This document shows positions 16,908 through 25,397 of a stretch of DNA of 34,516 bases, one piece after another. The first letter of the stretch is position 1. Every line of letters begins with the position of its first letter. The stretch is taken from contig JAFUPC010000074.1 in NCBI GenBank assembly GCA_017481495.1, positions 1 through 34,516 on the forward strand. The letters run 5' to 3'. This DNA is from Clostridia bacterium. GTDB lineage: Bacteria > Bacillota > Clostridia > Oscillospirales > CAG-272. The notes beneath the pieces are model-generated. The model was not told the DNA's origin, made no database searches, and saw nothing but the letters and a program-made list of their open reading frames with translations. The translations under genes were made by a program, and so were the position numbers.

Positions 16908-17384
16908 TCACTCTTTTGCAAAGCCGTGCAGAAATCCGTTCACCTCCGCCGAACAGATGTCTCCCCCGACGACCTTGTCTTTATAAACGAGGATCGTCGC
17001 AAGCACCGTGCCGTCGTATCCCTCGTAATTTGTCACGGGATAGGTATACCGCATGACCTTTTTTCCGCGGTACCGTTCCAGATTGAGTCCCTGCGCCCGC
17101 TGGATGGCGTTGTAGTCCTCATACACCGCATCGAACCGCGCGGGAACCGTTACCTCCACGCAGTCCGCGTTTTCCTCGTCCACCTCCCAGCCGAACTGCG
17201 AAAGAAATGCGGCGCGGCTCTCCGGGGAGTTGACATGGTTGTAGGAAACGGTATCCTCCGAAACAAACAGGGACACCGGCACATAGGTCGGAACGAACGC
17301 GACCAGCGCCGCAAGCGCGATGACGGACAGCACAATGACGCTGACGAAGCGCACAGCGGACGCGCGGACAGAATAAACAAACAT
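16908..17384 (-). CDS. DUF4830 membrane-anchored protein
   Basis: A 158-residue protein with one N-terminal membrane helix (about residues 11-31) and an external domain. The external part has the DUF4830 pattern: RAAFLSQFGWEVDEEN, then YNAIQRAQGLNLERYRGKKV, then YPVTNYEGYDGT and VVGGDICSAEVNGFLHG. Function is unknown. I chose the ATG at 17384 because the other candidate, 17396, touches the GGAGG site with no spacer. Its stop codon abuts that of the convergent ABC-F gene with no base between, so the transcripts must overlap at their 3' ends. Confidence 0.78.
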   Translation of the reverse strand: MFVYSVRASAVRFVSVIVLSVIALAALVAFVPTYVPVSLFVSEDTVSYNHVNSPESRAAFLSQFGWEVDEENADCVEVTVPARFDAVYEDYNAIQRAQGLNLERYRGKKVMRYTYPVTNYEGYDGTVLATILVYKDKVVGGDICSAEVNGFLHGFAKE

Positions 17385-17490
17385 TGTAAAACACATCCTC
17401 CGTATCTCATGGTTTCATGCCGTCCCGGATGCTGCACAGAATCCCGTCTGTGCGCCCGTGCGGCTCTGTGATTCCATTGTATGCGGAAAA

Positions 17491-17512
17491 ACAGGACAAC
17501 AGACCTGTTGTC
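17491..17512 (+). repeat. Inverted repeat upstream of the egsA operon
   Basis: GACAACA (17495-17501) and TGTTGTC (17506-17512) form a perfect 7-base inverted repeat with a 4-base loop, directly before the AGAGG ribosome site at 17514-17518. ACAGG and CCTGT overlap it as a second option. It could be an operator or an RNA hairpin. No convincing sigma-A promoter is seen in the 140 bases before egsA. Confidence 0.4.
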
Positions 17513-17526
17513 AAGAGGTATTCCAC

Positions 17527-18828
17527 ATGAACATTACCGAAGTTCTCCATCAATTCCGGAAGCCCTGCCGCTGCGGCAGACAGCACACCCTTGTTACCGA
17601 CGCCGTTTATATCGGCGAAAATGCACACACCCCGCTCGGTGAGGACATCGCGCGGCGCGGCTTCTGCCACGGCGTTGTCGTAGCGGATGAAAACACCGCC
17701 CCCATTGCAGGAGAAGCGCTTGCCGCATCCCTTTCCCTGCCCCTGCTCATTCTGCCCGGCAGCGCGCACGCGACCGAGATCATCTGCGCGGATTTACTGA
17801 AGATGCTTGCAGACCTTCCCCATGCGCCGGAATTTTATATCGCCTGCGGCTCGGGATCGCTTCACGACATCGTGCGCTATACTGCGTGCGAAAACGGTAT
17901 TCCGTTCTACTCCTACCCGACGGCGGCAAGTGTAGACGGCTTTGTTTCCGGCATCGCGGCGATGACCATCCGCGGAACGAAGGTGTCCTATCCGTCCCGT
18001 TCCCCCATCGCCCTGTATGCGGATCCGGCGGTCTTTGCTTCTGCTCCTGCGCGCCTGACGGCAAGCGGTGTCGGCGATCTGCTCGGAAAATACATCTGTC
18101 TTGCAGACTGGCGCATCGCGAAAGCTCTGACGGGGGAGGAGATCTGCCCTGCCCTCATGGAGCTTGAATACAAGGTCATTGACGAGTTGGAAGCTGTAAT
18201 CGCCTCCGCCGGGGATGCCATTCTGTCCGACGGCCCCGCGCACACGGAATTTGTCTGCCGGGTCATGGAAGGTCTGGTGCTGTCCGGTCTTGCGATCCAG
18301 CTCAATGGCAATTCCCGTCCGGCATCGGGTGCGGAGCATCATCTGTCCCACTTCTGGGAGATGGCGCGCATCAATCCCGACATTCCCGCCCTGCACGGAG
18401 AACAGGTCGGCATCGCCTCACTTCTGATGCTCGACTACTACAAAAAAGCGGCGGAATTTTTCGACCGACCGTTTGCATACAAGCCGGAAATGCTTTTTGC
18501 GCGTGAAAAGCTGGAACCCGTTTACCGGGAGCTGACCGACGACATTCTCCGCGAAAATATGCCCGACAGCTGTTCCCTTGCCAAAATCGCGGCGCAGTCG
18601 CCACTCGACAACGCGCAGGCGGTGCGTGACATCCTCGCATCCCTGCCCGCACACGAAAAGCTGCTTGCCGAAATGAAAGCCTGCGGCTGTAAAACGACCC
18701 TTGGGGAAATTGATTTACCGGAGGACGATGCGTTTCTGTATCGCAGTATGCGCTTTGCGCCGTATGCGAGAAACCGCCTGACGTTCTTAAAATACCTGGA
18801 GGCACAGAACTTTATCCATGAAACTTGA
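17527..18828 (+). CDS. egsA: Glycerol-1-phosphate dehydrogenase (AraM/EgsA)
   Basis: A 433-residue member of the iron-alcohol dehydrogenase superfamily that makes sn-glycerol-1-phosphate from dihydroxyacetone phosphate. Seen are GSGSLHD (108-114) in the NAD-binding half, PTAASVDGF (131-139), the metal Asp in GVGDLLGK (D184), and metal His residues in ASGAEHHLSHFWEM (about 267-280) and ALHGEQVGI (H290). In Bacillus the enzyme (AraM) feeds heptaprenylglyceryl phosphate synthesis. The ATG at 17527 is preceded by AGAGGT; an upstream frame to 17458 lacks a site. It overlaps the permease gene by 11 bases and is followed by glycerol kinase, so a glycerol-phosphate context is firm. Confidence 0.9.
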   Translation: MNITEVLHQFRKPCRCGRQHTLVTDAVYIGENAHTPLGEDIARRGFCHGVVVADENTAPIAGEALAASLSLPLLILPGSAHATEIICADLLKMLADLPHAPEFYIACGSGSLHDIVRYTACENGIPFYSYPTAASVDGFVSGIAAMTIRGTKVSYPSRSPIALYADPAVFASAPARLTASGVGDLLGKYICLADWRIAKALTGEEICPALMELEYKVIDELEAVIASAGDAILSDGPAHTEFVCRVMEGLVLSGLAIQLNGNSRPASGAEHHLSHFWEMARINPDIPALHGEQVGIASLLMLDYYKKAAEFFDRPFAYKPEMLFAREKLEPVYRELTDDILRENMPDSCSLAKIAAQSPLDNAQAVRDILASLPAHEKLLAEMKACGCKTTLGEIDLPEDDAFLYRSMRFAPYARNRLTFLKYLEAQNFIHET

Positions 18829-20128
18829 CTGGAACAAACGCGACACCACGCGGATGGTTCTGACGTTCCTCGTCATTCTGTTCGCGGTAGTATGTATCTT
18901 TATCTTTCTGCGCTTTGAAGCATTCGGCGGCGTGCTGTCCACAGTCATTGACGTCTGCAAACCGCTCATCTACGCGATCGGCATTGCCTATATTCTCTGG
19001 CCGATGCTCCGCTTCTTTGAAAAGAAGGTCTTTGCCGGTCTTGAAAAAAACAAACCGCGTAAAAAGCTGATGCGGACGCTTTCCGTCATTTCCACCTATA
19101 TCATCTTTCTTCTGCTTCTTACCCTGCTTTTCAGCATCGTCATCCCGCAGATCATGGACAGTGTGCGGATGCTGATGGACAAGATGAACGTCTACATTTC
19201 CACGGCGCAGACCTGGATTGACGACATTATCATCAGCAACCCGCTCGTCGACGTTGACTTCATCAACGAACAGCTTGACAAATTGAACGACCTCATCAAT
19301 CAGCTGATCACCTGGATCTACGACAATTTCAAGCACCTGTTCTCCGGTGTGACCTCCTATGCGGCATCGTTTGCAACGGAGATCTGGAACATCGTGCTCG
19401 GCATCATCTTTGCCGTCTATTTTCTCTTGTTCAAGGAACACCTTATCGCGCAGGTCAAAAAGCTGTTTGCGTCGCTTCTGCCGGAAACATGGTTTCAGAA
19501 AGCGGTTCACTATACCTATGTCACCGACCGTACGTTCGGCGGCTTCATCAACGGAAAACTGCTGGATTCGCTCATCATCGGCATTCTGTGCTTTATCCTG
19601 ATGAGCATTTTCCGGATGCCGTATGCGCCGCTCATCAGTCTGATCGTCGGCATCACGAACGTCATTCCGTTCTTCGGGCCGTTCATCGGTGCGATTCCGA
19701 GTGCATTCTTCATTTTCATTGCTGACCCCGGCATGACCATCTGGTTCGTTGTGATGATCTTCGCGCTCCAACAGCTGGACGGCAACGTCATCGGGCCGAA
19801 GATCCTGGGCGATTTCATCGGACTGTCGCCCTTATGGATCATCGTTTCCATCACCGTGATGGGCGGGCTGTTCGGTGTATTCGGAATGTTCCTCGGCGTG
19901 CCGACCTTTGCGGTCATTTACGCCATCATCAAGGAGATCACGGAGCGGAATCTCTCAAAAAAGGGACTTCCGACCGAAACGGATGCGTATTATGCTGAAC
20001 CCGGCTACCGCGATATTGTCGGGGGAAAACCGCATGACAATGCAAAGGAGACGTTCACACAGCGTGAAAAATTTACACAGCGCGTGAAAAAAGCCATATC
20101 GGAACGCAAAAACAAAAAGGAGAAATAA
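18818..20128 (+). CDS. AI-2E family transporter (PerM-like permease)
   Basis: A 436-residue membrane protein with about eight helices in the arrangement of the AI-2E/PerM family: an N-terminal helix pair, a long amphipathic region (about 110-185), then a C-terminal bundle with GFINGKLLDSLIIGILC and PLISLIVGITNVIPFFGP, both typical of the family, and QQLDGNVIGPKILG. The tail is a charged cytoplasmic stretch rich in Lys. Family members have been linked to small-molecule or ion export, and the name AI-2 reflects one case. It starts inside the end of egsA and glpK follows after 3 bases, so it may serve glycerol or polyol transport, which is inference. Confidence 0.88.
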   Translation: MKLDWNKRDTTRMVLTFLVILFAVVCIFIFLRFEAFGGVLSTVIDVCKPLIYAIGIAYILWPMLRFFEKKVFAGLEKNKPRKKLMRTLSVISTYIIFLLLLTLLFSIVIPQIMDSVRMLMDKMNVYISTAQTWIDDIIISNPLVDVDFINEQLDKLNDLINQLITWIYDNFKHLFSGVTSYAASFATEIWNIVLGIIFAVYFLLFKEHLIAQVKKLFASLLPETWFQKAVHYTYVTDRTFGGFINGKLLDSLIIGILCFILMSIFRMPYAPLISLIVGITNVIPFFGPFIGAIPSAFFIFIADPGMTIWFVVMIFALQQLDGNVIGPKILGDFIGLSPLWIIVSITVMGGLFGVFGMFLGVPTFAVIYAIIKEITERNLSKKGLPTETDAYYAEPGYRDIVGGKPHDNAKETFTQREKFTQRVKKAISERKNKKEK

Positions 20129-20131
20129 GGC

Positions 20132-21646
20132 ATGGGCAACTATATTCTCGCGCTCGACGAAGGCACGACCAGCGCACGCGCGATTCTCTTTGACCGAAAT
20201 GGTCAGCCGCTTGACATGGTGCAGAGGGAATTTCCGCAGATTTACCCCCAGCCCGGCTGGGTAGAGCAGGATCCGATGGAGATCTGGGCAAGTCAGTACG
20301 GGGTCATGATGGAGCTGATCGCCAAAAAGGGGCTCTCCCCCGACGACATCCACGCCATCGGCATCACCAATCAGCGGGAAACGGTCATCGTCTGGGAACG
20401 CGCGACGGGCAGACCCATCTGCAACGCCATTGTCTGGCAGTGCCGCCGCACCGCGCCCCTGTGCGAACAACTGAAAGAAGAGGGACTCACAGACTACATC
20501 CGGGAGACGACCGGTCTGCTCATTGATGCGTATTTCTCAGCGACCAAGCTGTCGTGGATCCTCGATCATACACCGGGCGCGCGGGAGCGGGCAAAACGCG
20601 GGGAGCTGTGCTTCGGCACGGTTGATTCGTGGCTTCTCTGGAAGCTGACGGGCGGCGCGGTTCATGCGACTGATTTATCAAACGCTTCCCGCACGATGCT
20701 GTTTGACATTAAAAAGTGCGACTGGGACGACACCCTGCTCGCCCGCTTTGACATTCCGCGCGAAATGCTTCCCGCCGTGTATCCGTCCGGACACCTCTAC
20801 GGCTATCACCGCATGAACGGCATCGACATCCCAATCGCGGGCATGGCGGGCGACCAGCAGGCGGCACTGTTCGGTCAGCGGTGCGTGCATAAAGGGGAAA
20901 GCAAAAACACCTACGGCACCGGATGCTTTCTGCTCATGAACACAGGCAGCACACCCGTGTTCAGCGAAAACGGTCTGCTCACGACGGTCGCGGCTTCGCT
21001 TGACGGACAGGCACCGCAGTATGCGCTGGAGGGTTCTGTTTTTGTCGGCGGTGCGGTCATCCAGTGGCTGCGGGACGGGCTCGGCATCATCCGCGATGCG
21101 GAGGACTCCGAATATTTTGCGGCAAAGGCAAAGGACACGGGCGGCGCGTATCTCGTTCCCGCATTCACGGGACTCGGTGCACCGCACTGGGATATGTACG
21201 CCCGGGGAACCTTGGTCGGCATGACCCGCGCAACGGGCAGAAACCAGATCGTCCGCGCCGCGCTGGAATCCATCGCATTCCAGACAAACGACATCCTGAC
21301 CCTGATGGCAAAGGAAAGCGGCATTCCCCTCTCCACGCTCAACGTGGACGGCGGCGCATCCGCAAACGACCTGCTCATGCAGATGCAAGCGGATTATTCC
21401 GCTGTCACCGTGCGCCGTCCCGCCGTCAGGGAATCCACTGCACTCGGCGCGGCGTTCCTTGCGGGCATCACGACCGGATTCTGGGATGCGGATGCGCTCT
21501 TCTCCCACGCCGGCGGAAATTCGTATTTTACGTTCACGCCGCATATGGCAGAGGAGGAGCGCCGCCGGGCACTTGCTGGATGGAAACGCGCCCTGCGAGC
21601 AGTACGCGCATGGTCGGAAGCGGAGGCGGATGACGATGAAGCATAA
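20132..21646 (+). CDS. glpK: Glycerol kinase
   Basis: A 504-residue FGGY kinase that converts glycerol to glycerol-3-phosphate. The N-terminal ATP-phosphate loop reads [10 protein letters not shown], the glycerol-binding segment includes [11 protein letters not shown] and WQCRRT, and the second half has [11 protein letters not shown] and the family signature [15 protein letters not shown]. Length matches the family. An AAGGAG site lies upstream and the gap from the permease gene is 3 bases. The reading frame shares its last 11 bases with the following lipoprotein gene, so the operon is compact. No glpF or glpD gene is in the window. Confidence 0.95.
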   Translation: MGNYILALDEGTTSARAILFDRNGQPLDMVQREFPQIYPQPGWVEQDPMEIWASQYGVMMELIAKKGLSPDDIHAIGITNQRETVIVWERATGRPICNAIVWQCRRTAPLCEQLKEEGLTDYIRETTGLLIDAYFSATKLSWILDHTPGARERAKRGELCFGTVDSWLLWKLTGGAVHATDLSNASRTMLFDIKKCDWDDTLLARFDIPREMLPAVYPSGHLYGYHRMNGIDIPIAGMAGDQQAALFGQRCVHKGESKNTYGTGCFLLMNTGSTPVFSENGLLTTVAASLDGQAPQYALEGSVFVGGAVIQWLRDGLGIIRDAEDSEYFAAKAKDTGGAYLVPAFTGLGAPHWDMYARGTLVGMTRATGRNQIVRAALESIAFQTNDILTLMAKESGIPLSTLNVDGGASANDLLMQMQADYSAVTVRRPAVRESTALGAAFLAGITTGFWDADALFSHAGGNSYFTFTPHMAEEERRRALAGWKRALRAVRAWSEAEADDDEA

Positions 21647-22580
21647 CGGACATCCCGGGACAAAACGGATTCTGCCATTTGTTCTGGCATCGGTTCTGTG
21701 CCTTATCGTTCTGTTTACCGCCTGCTCCGGCGGCAGTGGGGACACGGCGGAGACCGGTTCCGTCACCGATCCCGTGCCAGCGGAAACCGGCATCTATGTA
21801 AATGAACTATTTTATGACCTGACACGCGATGAGGGCATCATGGAGCTTGTCATGTTCCGTGTCGGGAAAGCGGATGCAATGCTCATCACGACGGAGAACT
21901 GCAATATTCTGCTTGACACCGGCGAAAAGGACGACTTTGATGCCGACAAGATCATCGAATACTGCAAAACGCAGAACATCAGCCATCTCGATGCGGTCAT
22001 CGTCAGCAATGTCCTGACCGACAACATCGGCGGTTATGAAAAGATCTGCCAGGCTTTGACTGTGGATGAGGTCATCGAGCCGTCCTACAACGCCACCGGT
22101 CACCGCTACACGAAATTTCTGCGCACCGTCATCGGCTCCGGTGCTTCTCTGACTTCCCTTTCGGAGGTCACCGAGCGCACCTTTGACGACGTGACGTTCA
22201 CCTTTTATCCGGCGGAAAATCCCATCGTTTACGACACAGAACAGGATATGTCGCTGGTCGTCTCGATGACACACGGAAAGAACACGTTCCTGTTCTGCGG
22301 CAACATCCGCGAGGAACGCATTGCGGAAATCACGGAAACTGTCACCGAACCCCATACCGTCGTCAAGCTTCCCGACCACGGATTCCTCTTTGACGGCATG
22401 GATGCGTTTTTATCGCAGTACGCGCCGGAATACGTGCTGATCTCCGATTCTGCGCTGAACGAAGTCTCCTACGAGCTGCTTTCCATGCTTGCGGAGAAGA
22501 ACATCACCTATTACCGCACGCGCGATGCGTATGTGTGCATGAAATCGGACGGCAAGAATCTCACATTTTCACAGAAATAA
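21636..22580 (+). CDS. Lipoprotein with metal-less MBL-like (ComEC C-terminal) fold
   Basis: This 314-residue protein has a lipoprotein signal peptide ending in LFTAC (C30) and then a domain laid out like the metallo-beta-lactamase part of Com[27 protein letters not shown] matches the beta-strand start. The zinc motif (normally THxxxDHxGG) reads [10 protein letters not shown], the later GD is GN (CGNIREE), and the PHHGS-like motif is PDHGF. All expected metal ligands are changed, so hydrolase activity is unlikely. The ATG at 21636 has GGAGG 9 bases upstream; the one at 21630 is too close. It overlaps glpK by 11 bases and ends at a strong terminator. Role unknown. Confidence 0.8.
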   Translation: MKHNGHPGTKRILPFVLASVLCLIVLFTACSGGSGDTAETGSVTDPVPAETGIYVNELFYDLTRDEGIMELVMFRVGKADAMLITTENCNILLDTGEKDDFDADKIIEYCKTQNISHLDAVIVSNVLTDNIGGYEKICQALTVDEVIEPSYNATGHRYTKFLRTVIGSGASLTSLSEVTERTFDDVTFTFYPAENPIVYDTEQDMSLVVSMTHGKNTFLFCGNIREERIAEITETVTEPHTVVKLPDHGFLFDGMDAFLSQYAPEYVLISDSALNEVSYELLSMLAEKNITYYRTRDAYVCMKSDGKNLTFSQK

Positions 22581-22585
22581 AATTT

Positions 22586-22618
22586 GGGTGCTGCATTTAC
22601 GTGCGGCACCCGTTTTTT
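22586..22618. terminator. Strong two-way terminator
   Basis: GGGTGCTGCA (22586-22595) pairs with TGCGGCACCC (22602-22611) through one G-T pair; GTTTTTTG follows on the plus strand. On the minus strand, AAATTTTATTT follows, so it also serves the convergent solute-binding protein gene. Confidence 0.88.
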
Positions 22619-22622
22619 GTTA

Positions 22623-24110
22623 TTACGATCTGTTTTCGTCGTAGAATTCCTGAAGCTTTTCCACGCGCGCGGTCTGGGTCTTTTCGTTCTTTGCGCACCA
22701 GGAGGCGACGTCTGTGGACGGATTGTTTGCCTTGAACAGCGTTTCGAGCAGAATGTTGTAAATACTCTTGTAGTCGCCGTTCAAATAGGTGAAGCTGATG
22801 ATGACATTGTCATGAGCAAGGTCAAGCATATTCGCATCGTCCGTCTGGTCGGCGTAGCGGGTCTTCATGGCGATTTCGTAATATGCAGGATACACCTGCT
22901 TGTAGCCCTCGGCGTTCAGCGCTTCGATGATGATGCCGAGATTGTTCATGTCGGCTGTCACCGTGACCGGAACCGCGATGGGACGGTCGGTCGAGCCGCC
23001 GTAATAGGTATCCTGCGATTCGTCATACTTGGGCATCGGGAGGACACCGTAGACGACGTCGGAGTTGGCATAATAGGTGACGGCTTTTCCGAGTGCGGTA
23101 TAGGAGAACATCGAACGCCCCTCGGCAAAGATTGTGTGCGCGATCTTTTCGCTGTCGCTGTTGTCGGTCGCCGCCGCAAGATAGCCGCCCTCGTCAAAGA
23201 TAAGGGAGTAGAATTTTTCCGTCAGCGTCGAGATCTTATCCAGATCGACCTCATAATAGAGGTCGCCGTTCTTGTCTTTTTTGTACGGTTCGACCCGGAA
23301 CGGTTCAAACCAGCAGTAATAATACGTCGGGTTGATAAAACCGTACTGGTCGTTTTCATCTTGCTGCCCGTTACCGTTCAAGTCCTTGTAGCCGTAGGCT
23401 TTCAGCTCCAGCATCTTGTCAAGCGTCCACTCACCGTCATAAACCAGCTGGTACGGGAATTCGACGTCCAGGGACTGCAATAAGGTCTTGTTGAAAAACA
23501 CCACGCGCGTGGATGCCAGGTTGTTGTAGGAGATGTTGTTGAACATCATGTACATCTGGTCGGCGACCGTCATACTTTCGAGTGTCGCATCCGGCCACCA
23601 GGGCTTGGAAAAGTCCAGATACGGGATGTCGCAGACGTTGAGGAACAGACCTTCCAGCGCGCAGTTTGCAAAGCCAATGTCGTGACCCTGCACCAGTTCC
23701 GCGATGTCATCGCCTGCCATGATGGCATTGCGCATGACGGTCGTACTGTCGTCAGTATTGATCGCGCTCTCCGCCATCACGATGTCCACGTTGAAGCGTT
23801 CCTCGACGGTCGTTAACTTGGAATAGACCGCATCGTTGACGATGTTGCCGGTCTGCCCATCGACGATCGTCTGCTCCTGCCGTTCCTCGATGCCGTAGAT
23901 ACCCATGCGGAACATCCAGCCGTCCATATCGACCTCAGGCAGACCGTCCTCCAGTTCCGGATCCTCGGTGACGGCGGCGGTCTCCGTACCGGTGCCGGTG
24001 GCATCGGCTTCCGTTCGCTGTTCATTGCCCGTGGAATCACCGCAGGACAGGATACATCCTGTCGTGAGCAGTGCGAGCAGGACAGATGCAAGGCTGTACT
24101 TGTGTTTCAT
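22623..24110 (-). CDS. Extracellular solute-binding lipoprotein (sugar ABC type)
   Basis: A 495-residue secreted lipoprotein. The signal peptide ends near ILSC (C23), with a Thr/Glu-rich spacer (residues 26-56) after it, then a two-lobed binding fold of the family 1 type: TVEERFNVDIVMAESA, AGDDIAELVQGHDI, and DLNGNGQQDENDQYGF, which resembles an EF-hand calcium loop. Such proteins deliver oligosaccharides to ABC permeases, but no permease or ATPase gene adjoins it, so it works with subunits encoded elsewhere. It has its own sigma-A promoter and an AAGGAGG site. Downstream lies a terminator. Confidence 0.85.
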   Translation of the reverse strand: MKHKYSLASVLLALLTTGCILSCGDSTGNEQRTEADATGTGTETAAVTEDPELEDGLPEVDMDGWMFRMGIYGIEERQEQTIVDGQTGNIVNDAVYSKLTTVEERFNVDIVMAESAINTDDSTTVMRNAIMAGDDIAELVQGHDIGFANCALEGLFLNVCDIPYLDFSKPWWPDATLESMTVADQMYMMFNNISYNNLASTRVVFFNKTLLQSLDVEFPYQLVYDGEWTLDKMLELKAYGYKDLNGNGQQDENDQYGFINPTYYYCWFEPFRVEPYKKDKNGDLYYEVDLDKISTLTEKFYSLIFDEGGYLAAATDNSDSEKIAHTIFAEGRSMFSYTALGKAVTYYANSDVVYGVLPMPKYDESQDTYYGGSTDRPIAVPVTVTADMNNLGIIIEALNAEGYKQVYPAYYEIAMKTRYADQTDDANMLDLAHDNVIISFTYLNGDYKSIYNILLETLFKANNPSTDVASWCAKNEKTQTARVEKLQEFYDENRS

Positions 24111-24155
24111 GCTGTATTTCCTCCTTCATTTGAACTCCGTAAATCTCATACAGTA

Positions 24156-24184
24156 ATGATAACAGATTCCGGCGGATTTGTCAA
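24156..24184 (-). promoter_or_regulatory. Sigma-A promoter of the solute-binding protein gene
   Basis: On the minus strand TTGACA (24184-24179), 17 bases, TATCAT (24161-24156). The start is near 24149, about 40 bases before the ATG at 24110, which has AAGGAGG upstream. Confidence 0.75.
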
Positions 24185-24219
24185 GAGATTTTGCGTATTT
24201 CTGCGAAAAATTTGTAAAA

Positions 24220-24260
24220 AACGATAAAACGGGAAGCCGCATCACACGGTATCCCGTTTT
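24220..24260. terminator. Terminator after nahK
   Basis: AAAACGGGA (24226-24234) pairs with TCCCGTTTT (24252-24260), with an inner CCG/CGG pairing. On the minus strand the stem is followed by ATCGTTTTTTAC. It closes the nucleotidyltransferase-nahK unit just before the promoter of the next gene. Confidence 0.75.
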
Positions 24261-24284
24261 CTTTTTATTACATGATTGTAATAT

Positions 24285-25397
24285 TTATCTGTACTTTGCC
24301 ACGATCTTCTTCATATCCTCGATCTGCGCTTCCATATCGGCAACAAGCTTCATCTGGGTTCTTGCGCGGTAGAGGTTCTGGTTTTCATAATGCAGGCTGA
24401 AATAGACGTCGCCGTTTAAGTGGTCGCCCAGGAACCGCATACCGCATTCCAGTGTCATGAGGATGGCGGACATCGGGAGCAGATCCTTTTCGGTGTCGTT
24501 CAGCGCTTCCTTTGCCTCGGAGAGGAAGCCGCGGGTATACGCTTCAAACAGCTCCGGTACAAAGTAGACCTTGGAGAGATCCTGTTCGTCCTCGGCGGCA
24601 GAAGATGCACCGAAGCGGATGGAGTCGCCGAAGTCATACAGCGCGGAGCCTGGCATGACGGTGTCAAGGTCGATGACGCAGATACCCTCGTCGGTGGTAT
24701 TGTCGATCATGATGTTGTTGAGCTTGGTGTCGTTGTGCGTGACACGGAGCGGAATTTCGCCGCTTGCGATGCGGGAGGTGATTTCGCCGCAGATGTCCTT
24801 GTGCGCAAGATAGAATTCGATCTCGGGCTGGCAGTCCTTTGCGCGACCGGAAATGTCGTTCTTCACCGCTTCCTCAAAGTCGTGGAAGCGCTTGACGGTG
24901 TCATGGAACTTTGTAATGGTCTCGTGCAGGGTATCCGCCGGATAGTCAGCAAGCTGCTTCTGGAACTTACCGAATGCCTTTGCCGCATTCTCAAACAGGA
25001 TCGGGCGTTCCACAGACTGATAGCTCGTTGCATCCTCGATGAAGTTGTACATTCTCCAATAGCGGTTGTCGGCATCGACGTGATAGATGCTGCCGTCGGT
25101 CGTCTCGATGCAGGTCAGCGTTTCGCGGTTGACGTCGCCGCCCTCTGCGCGGATGATGTTTTTGAGATAGTCGGTGACATTCTTGATGTTCTCCATCAGG
25201 GACACGGGGTCGGTGAAGACCTTGGTGTTGATGGTCTGCAGGATGTAGCGGATGGGGGAACCGTCGGACTTTTCGCACGCGATGACATAGGTTGCGTTGA
25301 TATGTCCGTTTTCGATCTTGTCAATGCCGACAACAGGGCCTTCCATTTTGAAGCATTCGGCATACGCCTTTACTTCGGGATACTTGATCATTTCCAT
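24285..25397 (-). CDS. nahK: N-acetylhexosamine 1-kinase (NahK/LnpB-like)
   Basis: A 370-residue APH-fold kinase strongly similar, as far as I can recall it, to Bifidobacterium NahK, which phosphorylates GlcNAc or GalNAc at C1. Diagnostic stretches are NGHINATYVI in the N-lobe, RVTHNDTKLNN (about 217-227) as the catalytic loop with the base Asp, and VIDLDTVMPGSALYDFGD (about 240-257) for magnesium. Length fits the family. It overlaps the upstream nucleotidyltransferase by 10 bases, so the two are co-translated and the sugar-1-phosphate may pass on to form a nucleotide sugar. No lacto-N-biose phosphorylase or galE gene is in the window. Other anomeric kinases of the family cannot be fully excluded. 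Confidence 0.85.
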   Translation of the reverse strand: MEMIKYPEVKAYAECFKMEGPVVGIDKIENGHINATYVIACEKSDGSPIRYILQTINTKVFTDPVSLMENIKNVTDYLKNIIRAEGGDVNRETLTCIETTDGSIYHVDADNRYWRMYNFIEDATSYQSVERPILFENAAKAFGKFQKQLADYPADTLHETITKFHDTVKRFHDFEEAVKNDISGRAKDCQPEIEFYLAHKDICGEITSRIASGEIPLRVTHNDTKLNNIMIDNTTDEGICVIDLDTVMPGSALYDFGDSIRFGASSAAEDEQDLSKVYFVPELFEAYTRGFLSEAKEALNDTEKDLLPMSAILMTLECGMRFLGDHLNGDVYFSLHYENQNLYRARTQMKLVADMEAQIEDMKKIVAKYR

